From assembly GCA_004556255.1 (NCBI GenBank), contig SFHY01000075.1, positions 1 through 6,643 on the forward strand: 6,643 nt of DNA, given 5' to 3'. Made by a program: the position numbers and the translations under genes. Origin of the DNA: Lactobacillus delbrueckii (GTDB lineage: Bacteria; Bacillota; Bacilli; Lactobacillales; Lactobacillaceae). Positions 1 through 6,393 of the stretch are shown here, in pieces. The notes beneath the pieces were generated by a model. It was not told the origin of the DNA, ran no database searches, and saw only the letters and a program-made list of their open reading frames with translations. The stretch's first letter is position 1. The number at the start of each line of letters is the position of its first letter.

Positions 1-2277
1 ATACTTCATCCCCGAGATAAACTGGGAAATTGTATAATCATCAACCTGGTTTTCCCGGAAGTATTTCTCCAGGGCTGGCTGGTCATAGACCACGGCCGAC
101 TTTTGCTTGCTCTTTTGCTGGTAGCCCCCGACCAAGACCGGGTAGCCCACCTGGGCCACAAAGGCTAAAACTGCCTGGTAGTCGGTCGTCGCCAAATATG
201 GCACCCGTTTGACATCAGAAATCTTGGCCGTGTCTAAGTGGCTGATCGGCAAAAGGCGGTCAATCTCGTGCTGACCAAAAATCTTCAAACCATGGCTCAT
301 CAAAGGCAGGCGCAAGGCGGAAACCTGCTTGCCGGAGAACTGGGTGACCACGTCCGTGATCCCTTCTTCTTCGCAGATGGTGATGATGCTGTCCAGGTTG
401 ATCGGTTCAAAATAGACCCGGTCAGCCAAATGGTAGTCCATCGAAGCAGATTCCGCGTTATTGGACAAAAGGACCGTCTCATAACCCTCTTCCTTCAAAG
501 CCGCCAGGGCATGGTAGAGCATGTAGTCAAATTCACTGGTTACTGACACCTGGAAGGGCGGCATCCCCAGCAAAAGAACCTTTTTCTTCTCCGGATCCTT
601 GGCAAATTCCAATTCGCTTTCCACCCCGTAGCTTTGGTAGTAGACCTTAACTTTGGGCTGGTAGACCCCGGCACTGTCATCAATCGTTGAGAAAGACGGC
701 CGGACGTCTTTTTCATTCAGCAAAGGAAATATGTCATGGACGTCCATCTTAGTCAATTTGGCCAAAAGGTCGCTGGAGAAGCCCCGGATCTTGGCTTTTA
801 AAAGGAGGTCATGGTCTAATTCCCCCGCATGGGCAATGTCCCTGCCAATCTTGACCAGGTAGCGCAGCTTCTGGTAATAGACCGGATGAATATTCAAGAC
901 GCTGCTGATGGCCTGGTAGTCGATTCCCTGGCTAAGGGCAGCCAGCAGCTGGACTAAGTGCATTTCGTTAGGGTGGCGGAGGTCATCCAGGATCACCTCA
1001 TCGCTCTTGCCCCTTTCCTTGATAAAAGCTGACCACAAGACTTCCAGGTCATTGCTGGAAATCAAGGCCTTGAAAAAGGCACTTTCAAAATTCCGCCCGA
1101 TCCCGACCGCTTCCCCGGTTGACTGGGTGTGCTTGCCCAGCTGGTAGTGGTTGTAGCCAGTCTTGGCAAAGGACCAGTAAGGAATCTTGATGCTGACGGT
1201 GTCAGAGACCGGTTCAATGGCCGCGCACAGGCCAGTGGCCGGGTCAGTGACTTCATTCAGCCGCAGCCCGATCGCCAGCTTGGCTAAAACATAGCCGATT
1301 GAATACAGGCTGGTCTTTTGGTCTAAGACGGCGGTTCTGGTCAAGCGCGGCTTAACGGCTAAGAGCTTGTAGACCATTTCCGTACCCCGGTGGCTGATGG
1401 CGAAGTGGACGCTTAAAAAGCCGACCAACTGCAATTTGTCCGCTATCTTGCGAGCTTCTGCCCGCAGGACTTGAATTTGGTCATTGTTCATGGTCAAAAG
1501 CGGCTTAATCAAGACTGAGTCGCCTGAGTCAATCCCGACTGGTTCCAAAGACCCAGTCGCTCCGACAAAACAGAGGTTGCCGTCTTCATCACGGAGCAGG
1601 TCCAAGATGACCTCTTCACAATTAGACAAGTCTTCGGTCATCCGGTAGCTGGCCGGGCGGAAGTCCCGGTCCTGGCTCTCCTGGCGCAGGTACTGGGCTA
1701 AATCCCGGCTGCTCTTAAAGGAGATGTGGTCATCGCGCTCAAAGTAGTACTTTTTGGTTAAAAGAATCGGGAAAGAGAGCTTGTTTTCCAGCTGCTCTTG
1801 CAGGTGCTCATCATATTTTAAACCCAGGCTGTCTAAAAACCAGGTCTGCCCGACTGGCAGATGATTGGCTTCTAAAAAACGGGTCCGCTTTTGCGGGTTG
1901 GACATGGAAATGGCCCGCTCATTGATCGTTAACAGCCTGATCCCCATCTGGTGGAGGATTCCGTCAGCCTGCAGCTTCTTGGTCACGTCCAGGGCCATCA
2001 AGGAACCAAAAGCCGTCATGATCGCGTCGGGTTCTTCCATCCGGAGGATCCGCTTCAAGAAGTCCATGGTCATCGGTTCCAGGTACACGGTCAGGCCCGG
2101 CAAGGGGTCGGTTGAGACGCTGGCTGGATTGGGGTTGACCAGAACCACCTGAATATTCTCTTCTAAGAGGGCCTCAATGGCGCTCTTGGTCAAGAGGTCC
2201 GTATTGGCCACATTGCCCACCAGGGCTGAGCCGGCACCAATAATCAAGATTTTGTTTAAATCATTTTCGCGTGGCAT
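1..2277 (-). CDS. carB: Carbamoyl-phosphate synthase large-subunit homologue with degenerate active sites (3' end outside window)
   Basis: The frame is open for 759 codons from an ATG at 2277 to the window edge with no stop; the family is usually about 1,060 residues, so roughly 300 C-terminal residues are missing. It aligns along its length with CarB, which makes carbamoyl phosphate from bicarbonate, ATP and ammonia. Recognisable stretches include VVLVNPNPAS (44-53), the GIDSGDS segment (248-254), TGEAVGIGRNFESAFFKAL (386-404) and SEFDY (581-585). Active-site motifs are lost: E-M-N-P-R is A-V-K-P-R (307-311), the Gln of VQFAV is His291, the His of GIHTGDS is Asp250, and the RPSFTMGGSGGG loop is TKKYYFERDDHI (174-185). 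In the second half the arginine of VRPSYVLGGR is Gly717 and GGGPNRIGQG is GMPPFQVSVT (571-580). The start overlaps the carA stop by one base (TAATG), implying coupled translation. It is probably not an active synthase; role unknown. Homology is clear, function is not. Confidence 0.85.
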   Translation of the reverse strand, partial: MPRENDLNKILIIGAGSALVGNVANTDLLTKSAIEALLEENIQVVLVNPNPASVSTDPLPGLTVYLEPMTMDFLKRILRMEEPDAIMTAFGSLMALDVTKKLQADGILHQMGIRLLTINERAISMSNPQKRTRFLEANHLPVGQTWFLDSLGLKYDEHLQEQLENKLSFPILLTKKYYFERDDHISFKSSRDLAQYLRQESQDRDFRPASYRMTEDLSNCEEVILDLLRDEDGNLCFVGATGSLEPVGIDSGDSVLIKPLLTMNNDQIQVLRAEARKIADKLQLVGFLSVHFAISHRGTEMVYKLLAVKPRLTRTAVLDQKTSLYSIGYVLAKLAIGLRLNEVTDPATGLCAAIEPVSDTVSIKIPYWSFAKTGYNHYQLGKHTQSTGEAVGIGRNFESAFFKALISSNDLEVLWSAFIKERGKSDEVILDDLRHPNEMHLVQLLAALSQGIDYQAISSVLNIHPVYYQKLRYLVKIGRDIAHAGELDHDLLLKAKIRGFSSDLLAKLTKMDVHDIFPLLNEKDVRPSFSTIDDSAGVYQPKVKVYYQSYGVESELEFAKDPEKKKVLLLGMPPFQVSVTSEFDYMLYHALAALKEEGYETVLLSNNAESASMDYHLADRVYFEPINLDSIITICEEEGITDVVTQFSGKQVSALRLPLMSHGLKIFGQHEIDRLLPISHLDTAKISDVKRVPYLATTDYQAVLAFVAQVGYPVLVGGYQQKSKQKSAVVYDQPALEKYFRENQVDDYTISQFISGMKY

Positions 2278-3332
2278 TATTTCACCAGTTTCAAAAAGTC
2301 GTCAAAAATCACCTGGGCATCTTCCGCCCCCGGGGCTCCTTCCGGGTTGAAAGCCACCGCCAGCAGCTGCAGCTTGTCATTACTGAAGCCAGCCAGAAGC
2401 TCATTGTGCAGGTCAAAATACTCTTCATTAAAGGTCATGGCCGTGTCATCTGGCAAAACCAGCTGGCCAATATTCATGGCCGTCTGCCAGATCTGTCCGC
2501 TGCTCTGCCCGATCACCGGGAAATTGGTCCCGTTCTGGTACTGGGGCAGGTCGACCAGGCTGAGGTCCAGGTAGGCTGAAATCGCCAAAAAGCCCAAGCC
2601 GATCCCCAGGATCGGCAGCTTGCCCAGATATTCATCTAAAATCTGCCGCAAGTATGGCAAAACTTCTTTGGCCTGGCTGGGGCCGTTAGAAATGATGATC
2701 CCGTCCGGCCGCAGGCTCTTGATGTCGCGGACAGTCGCGTTATATGGCAGAACGTTGGCATTGACCTGACGCAAAGATAGTTCCCGGAGCATCGAGTGCT
2801 TGAGGCCCAGGTCGATAATGGCAATCGTCTTGCCGACGTTTGGCGCGGCGTAGGCGTTCTTGGTGGAAACCAAGGAGCTCTTGTTTTTCGGCAAAACCAG
2901 GGCTCTGATCTGGTCAAAGGCGTGTTCATCATTGGTATCCATGATTGAGGCCTTTAAAGGGCCCAGATTCTGCAGTTTTCTGACCAGGGCCCGGGTATCA
3001 ACGTTAAAAATTGCCGGCACCCCTTTTTCCTTTAAAAAGTCGCCCAAAGACTGAAAAGTGTCATTGTCGGTAATGTTCAAGGCAATGTCGTTGGCAATAA
3101 CTCCTTTGACACTAGGCTGAATGCTTTCATAGTCAACGGCGTTGATCCCGTTGCTGCCGATCATCGGAGTAGTAAAAACAATGATCTTGCCCGCGTTTGA
3201 CGGGTCGGTTAAAACTTCCTGGTAGCCATAGTTGCTGGTCTGGATGGCCAATTCGCCCGTGGCGGTGATCATGGCCCCGATGCCATCGCCGGCATAAGAG
3301 CTGCCATCTTCAAGAATAAGGTAGCGTTTCAT
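2277..3332 (-). CDS. carA: Carbamoyl-phosphate synthase small-subunit homologue lacking the glutaminase catalytic residues
   Basis: This 351-residue protein has the usual CarA length and layout: an N-terminal CPSase domain (about 1-150, with MKRYLILEDG, YGYQEVLTDPSNAG at 35-48 and VDTRAL at 111-116) and a C-terminal class I glutaminase fold (about 168-351). CarA normally releases ammonia from glutamine for CarB using a Cys-His-Glu triad. Here the nucleophile motif GICLGHQ reads GIGLGFL (243-249), so the cysteine is Gly245. The HPEASPG motif reads NPEGAPG (329-335), so the histidine is Asn329 and only Glu331 remains. SNGPGDP is SNGPSQA (215-221), and the TSQNHG segment is TFNEEY (300-305). Glutaminase activity is therefore not expected. 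The start lies one base after the rluD-like stop and has only a weak ribosome binding site, so coupling is likely; the stop overlaps the carB start. The N-terminal half, which docks on CarB in known enzymes, is the better conserved part. Confidence 0.88.
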   Translation of the reverse strand: MKRYLILEDGSSYAGDGIGAMITATGELAIQTSNYGYQEVLTDPSNAGKIIVFTTPMIGSNGINAVDYESIQPSVKGVIANDIALNITDNDTFQSLGDFLKEKGVPAIFNVDTRALVRKLQNLGPLKASIMDTNDEHAFDQIRALVLPKNKSSLVSTKNAYAAPNVGKTIAIIDLGLKHSMLRELSLRQVNANVLPYNATVRDIKSLRPDGIIISNGPSQAKEVLPYLRQILDEYLGKLPILGIGLGFLAISAYLDLSLVDLPQYQNGTNFPVIGQSSGQIWQTAMNIGQLVLPDDTAMTFNEEYFDLHNELLAGFSNDKLQLLAVAFNPEGAPGAEDAQVIFDDFLKLVK

Positions 3333-3333
3333 C

Positions 3334-4248
3334 CTACTTCACCCGCTTCTTTCGCAAGTCTGCAACCGTCTGCTGGAAAATTTCCGGCGGCTGGACGGAG
3401 AATTCCAGCCACTCTCCTGTCCTTGGCTGCTCAAAGCCCAGGGTCTTGGCATGCAAGAACTGGCCGTGGCCGGGCAGGGTCTTTCTCGGCCCGTACAAGG
3501 GATCGCCTGCTAAAGGGTGGCCGATATAGGCCATATGGACCCGAATCTGGTGGGTCCGGCCGGTTTCCAGCTGGCATTCAACCAGGCTGTAGCCCTGGTA
3601 TTGCTCCAGGACCTTAAAGTGGGTTACCGCGCTCTTCCCCTTTTCAACCACCGCCATCTGCTTGCGGTCCTTGGGATTGCGGCCGATCGGGGCGTCAATT
3701 GTCCCCTCTTCTTCCGCAAAATTGCCATGGACGATGGCCAGGTACTGACGCTTGTTAGACTTGGCGGCCAGCTGCTTTTCCAGTGATTCCCGGGCAGCCG
3801 CGTTTTTAGCCACCATCAAAAGGCCTGACGTGTCCTTGTCGATCCGGTGAACGATCCCCGGCCGGAAACCTTCCGGGCTGTCGGCCAGGTCCCTGGTGTG
3901 GTAGAGCAAGGCATTGACCAGAGTGTGGCTAGGGTGGCCGGCGGCCGGGTGGACCACCATCCCTTGAGGCTTGTTGACCACGATGACGTCTTCGTCTTCA
4001 TAGACAATGTCCAGGGGGATATTTTCCGCTTCAAGCGCCAATGGCTCTAACGGCAAAACGGTGACCTGGATCAGGTCACCTTTCTGCACATTATATGAGA
4101 CTTTGCTCTTTTTGCCATTAACCAGGACTTCCCCGGCTTGGACCAATTCCTTGATCCGGCTTCTGGACAGGTCAGCCATTTCCTCTGCCAGATACTTGTC
4201 CAGACGCTGGCCGCTTGCTTCCACGGTCAGTTCATACTCACGGTTCAT
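3334..4248 (-). CDS. rluD: RluD/YlyB-family 23S rRNA pseudouridine synthase
   Basis: A 304-residue RluA/RluD-family enzyme that isomerises specific uridines of large-subunit rRNA to pseudouridine in the cytoplasm. An N-terminal S4 RNA-binding domain (about 13-60, with RLDKYLAEE and SRSRIKELVQAG) precedes the catalytic domain. Motif HRIDKDTSG at 134-142 holds the catalytic Asp137. GRTHQIRVHM (230-239) and GDPLYG (248-253) are further family signatures. All key residues are present. The ATG at 4248 is chosen because GAGAGGA ends five bases upstream; an in-frame TTG at 4266 would add six residues and overlap lspA. The start is one base after the lspA stop, so the two are almost certainly co-translated. 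The lspA-rluD order is the common Firmicute arrangement, where this protein is often called YlyB. The exact target uridines cannot be told from sequence, so the symbol names the family rather than a proven site specificity. Confidence 0.92.
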   Translation of the reverse strand: MNREYELTVEASGQRLDKYLAEEMADLSRSRIKELVQAGEVLVNGKKSKVSYNVQKGDLIQVTVLPLEPLALEAENIPLDIVYEDEDVIVVNKPQGMVVHPAAGHPSHTLVNALLYHTRDLADSPEGFRPGIVHRIDKDTSGLLMVAKNAAARESLEKQLAAKSNKRQYLAIVHGNFAEEEGTIDAPIGRNPKDRKQMAVVEKGKSAVTHFKVLEQYQGYSLVECQLETGRTHQIRVHMAYIGHPLAGDPLYGPRKTLPGHGQFLHAKTLGFEQPRTGEWLEFSVQPPEIFQQTVADLRKKRVK

Positions 4249-4249
4249 C

Positions 4250-4702
4250 CTAGTCCTCTCTTTCAATGAATAACAGATAGCTGAAGATCAGAATCACGCC
4301 AACGGTAATGGCGGCATCAGCCAGGTTGAAGATATTGAACTGCACAAAGTCCAGCTGAATCATGTCAATGACATACTTCAAATGCAGGCGGTCAATCAAG
4401 TTGCCGATAATCCCGCCCAAAACCAGAACCAGGCCTGACTTGAACATCCAGTGGCTGTACTTCTTGTTGAAGTAGTAGTAAAGCACTACGGCAATAGCGA
4501 CAGCACTGACTACATAGAAGAACCACATTTTCCCGGACAAAATGTTCCAGGCCGCCCCATTGTTCTGAATGTAGGTAAAGGAGAAAAGGCCCGGCATCAC
4601 GTCGTGGACTTCGCCCAAACGGTAATTTGTGACAATATAATACTTCAAAGCTTGATCGGCTGCCGCGATCAAGGCAGCGATCACTAATCCAACTATCTGC
4701 AT
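4250..4702 (-). CDS. lspA: Lipoprotein signal peptidase (signal peptidase II)
   Basis: A 150-residue integral membrane aspartyl protease that cleaves the signal peptide of prolipoproteins after diacylglyceryl transfer to the lipobox cysteine. Four hydrophobic segments fit the family topology (about 3-20, 60-76, 88-101 and 128-146). The conserved features are visible: Asp16 in AADQALK, the TYIQNNGAAWNIL block (43-55, usually TYxxNxGAAF), GNLIDRL (100-106), Asp113 in YVIDM and Asp129 in FNLADAAI. Asp113 and Asp129 are the expected catalytic pair. Length is typical. The ATG at 4702 is preceded by AGAGGA only two bases away, which is unusually close spacing, but no later start would keep the first membrane segment. 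It follows fhs by 11 bases and runs one base short of the rluD-like start. It looks fully functional. Confidence 0.95.
   Translation of the reverse strand: MQIVGLVIAALIAAADQALKYYIVTNYRLGEVHDVMPGLFSFTYIQNNGAAWNILSGKMWFFYVVSAVAIAVVLYYYFNKKYSHWMFKSGLVLVLGGIIGNLIDRLHLKYVIDMIQLDFVQFNIFNLADAAITVGVILIFSYLLFIERED
4254..4260 (-). promoter_or_regulatory. Ribosome binding site of the rluD-like gene, inside the lspA 3' end
   Basis: GAGAGGA on the minus strand sits in the last codons of lspA, five bases before the ATG at 4248. It decides the start: the alternative TTG at 4266 lies upstream of this site. Its place inside lspA links translation of the two genes. Confidence 0.75.
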
Positions 4703-4704
4703 AA

Positions 4705-4710
4705 TCCTCT
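4705..4710 (-). promoter_or_regulatory. Ribosome binding site of lspA with short spacing
   Basis: AGAGGA on the minus strand lies in the 11-base gap after the fhs stop, two bases from the ATG at 4702. The spacing is shorter than the usual five to nine bases, which may lower lspA translation and keep this membrane protease at modest levels. Confidence 0.6.
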
Positions 4711-4713
4711 TTT

Positions 4714-6393
4714 CTAGAACAAACCGCTGATCTTGCCGGTTTCGTCCACATCAATATCCAAGGCGGCCGGGTGCTTTGGCAGGCCTGGCATGTCCAGAAT
4801 GTGGCCAGTTGAAACGACCACGAAGCCGGCCCCGTTGCGGAGGCTCAAGCCCTTGACATGCAAAGTAAAGCCGGTAGGAGCCCCTAATTCCTTAACATTA
4901 TCAGTAAAGCTGTACTGGGTCTTGGCAATAATGACTGGCAGCTTGTCCTTGCCCATCTTCTTCAGCTTGGCCAGCTGCTCCTTGGCCTTGTCCGTGTATT
5001 CCACGTCAGCCGCGTGGTAGATCCGCTTGGCTACCTTTTCAATCTTGGTTTCCAGGTCGTCATCCTCGTCGTAGCTGCGCTTGATTTCGTAGTCGCTCTT
5101 ATCGGCCAGTTCAACGATCTTTTCAGCTGCTGCCTTAGCCCCCTTGGAGCCTTCGTCATGGGCAGTCACGATTTCGCATGGGAAGCCTTGTTCTTCAATC
5201 AATGACTTGAGCAGGCCAAGTTCTGCTTCAGTGTCAGTTGGAAACTTGTTGATAACCACCAAAACTGGAATATTGTATGAACGGACATTGTTCATGTGCC
5301 GGTCTAGGTTAGCAAAACCTTCCTTTAATGAGTCCAGGTTTTCTTCCTTCAAGTGGTCGGTTGACTTTTCAGCCTGGTACTTCAAGGCCCGGACAGTCGC
5401 AACAACAACGGCGGCATCTGGCTTCTTTTCCAGCTTGGTGGAAACGAAGTCCAGGAACTTTTGCCCGCCAAGGTCTGAACCAAAGCCGGCTTCACTTAAA
5501 ACGTAGTCGCTGAGGTGCAGAGCCAGGTTGGTTGACAGGATGGAGTTGTTGCCGTGGGCAATGTTGGCGAAAGGTCCGCCGTGCACGAAGGCTGGAGTGT
5601 GTTCCAAAGTTTGAACCAGGTTTGGCTTCAAGGCAGTTGACAAAAGGGCCGCAATAGCGCCTTGGAAACCCAGGTCCTTGACAAAGACTGGTTCATCCTC
5701 GTAAGTGTAGCCAACCAGAATCTGACCGATTCTTTCCTTTAAGTCGGCGATGTTCTTGGACAGGCAGAGAATGGCCATGAGTTCGTGACCCACAGTCAGC
5801 TGGAAGCTGGCCGGACGCTCTACCCCGTTGAACTTGGAACCTTGGCCAATCGTTACCTTGCGCAAGGTCCGGTCATTAACGTCAAGCCCGCGCTTGATGA
5901 CGATCTTTTCCGGGTCCAGGCCCAGCTCATTGCCTTGGTAGATGTAGTTGTCAACCAAAGCTGACAGGTTGTCGATGGCTGAAGTCAAGGCATGCATGTC
6001 GCCGGTAAAGTGGAGGTTGATGTCTTCCATTGGAATGACTTGGGCATAGCCGCCGCCGGCTGCCCCGCCCTTCATCCCGAAGACTGGACCCATGGATGGT
6101 TCTCTTAAGGCAATGACCGTCTTCTTGCCTAATTGGTTGTTGATGGCATCCCCGATCCCGATCGTCATCGTGGACTTGCCTTCCCCGGCTGGAGTTGGTG
6201 AAATTGAAGTCACCAAGATCAACTTGCCCAGGTGGCCGTTTTCTTCACTGCGCTTGATTGCCTGCCAATTGACCTTGGCCTTGTCGTAGCCGTATGGTTC
6301 AAGGTCCTGGCTGGTCAAGCCCAGCTTGGCCGCAACGTCAGTAATAGGCAATTCTTCTGCTGCTTGCGCAATTTCGATATCTGATTTAACCAT
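4714..6393 (-). CDS. fhs: Formate-tetrahydrofolate ligase (10-formyl-THF synthetase)
   Basis: A 559-residue cytoplasmic enzyme joining formate to tetrahydrofolate with ATP to give 10-formyl-THF, the one-carbon donor for purine synthesis and initiator Met-tRNA formylation. The nucleotide-binding loop TPAGEGKST is at 67-75. REPSMGP (97-103), FGMKGGAAGGGYAQ (105-118) and PMEDINLHFTGD (121-132) are near-invariant family motifs, as are HTPAFVHGGPFANIAHG, INKFPTDT and the GLF terminus. Length matches the usual 556-560. The ATG at 6393 is chosen because family members begin with a short M-x-S/T-D-IEIAQAA stretch; an in-frame GTG at 6474 would add 27 residues lying over the upstream gene and resembling nothing in the family. 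The start overlaps the upstream stop by 8 bases and has only a poor ribosome binding site (AAGAGAAAG, about 11 bases upstream), suggesting coupling. No defects were seen. Confidence 0.97.
   Translation of the reverse strand: MVKSDIEIAQAAEELPITDVAAKLGLTSQDLEPYGYDKAKVNWQAIKRSEENGHLGKLILVTSISPTPAGEGKSTMTIGIGDAINNQLGKKTVIALREPSMGPVFGMKGGAAGGGYAQVIPMEDINLHFTGDMHALTSAIDNLSALVDNYIYQGNELGLDPEKIVIKRGLDVNDRTLRKVTIGQGSKFNGVERPASFQLTVGHELMAILCLSKNIADLKERIGQILVGYTYEDEPVFVKDLGFQGAIAALLSTALKPNLVQTLEHTPAFVHGGPFANIAHGNNSILSTNLALHLSDYVLSEAGFGSDLGGQKFLDFVSTKLEKKPDAAVVVATVRALKYQAEKSTDHLKEENLDSLKEGFANLDRHMNNVRSYNIPVLVVINKFPTDTEAELGLLKSLIEEQGFPCEIVTAHDEGSKGAKAAAEKIVELADKSDYEIKRSYDEDDDLETKIEKVAKRIYHAADVEYTDKAKEQLAKLKKMGKDKLPVIIAKTQYSFTDNVKELGAPTGFTLHVKGLSLRNGAGFVVVSTGHILDMPGLPKHPAALDIDVDETGKISGLF

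Noticed and set aside
238..546. Plus-strand open frame of about 100 codons
   Set aside because: It lies wholly opposite the carB homologue, which has continuous family similarity on the minus strand; its product resembles nothing recognisable.
1..2277. carB as a frameshifted pseudogene
   Set aside because: Reading the minus strand through all 759 visible codons gives no stop, and similarity to CarB stays in one frame throughout; changed motifs are substitutions, not frame slips.
2271..2579. Plus-strand open frame opposite the carA 3' end
   Set aside because: Antisense shadow of a conserved coding frame, with no ribosome binding site noted and no recognisable domain.
2277..3332. Ammonia-dependent CPS, as in vertebrate CPS I, as the full explanation for the missing CarA cysteine
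   Set aside because: It would need an active large subunit, but the CarB homologue has also lost its ATP and metal ligands in both halves.
3330..3360. PyrR-type attenuator or other leader before carA
   Set aside because: There is only one base between the rluD-like stop and the carA start, and I saw no hairpin followed by a T-run in the preceding coding sequence.
4249..4266. TTG at 4266 as the rluD-like start
   Set aside because: It precedes the good GAGAGGA site and overlaps lspA; the ATG at 4248 is correctly spaced from that site.
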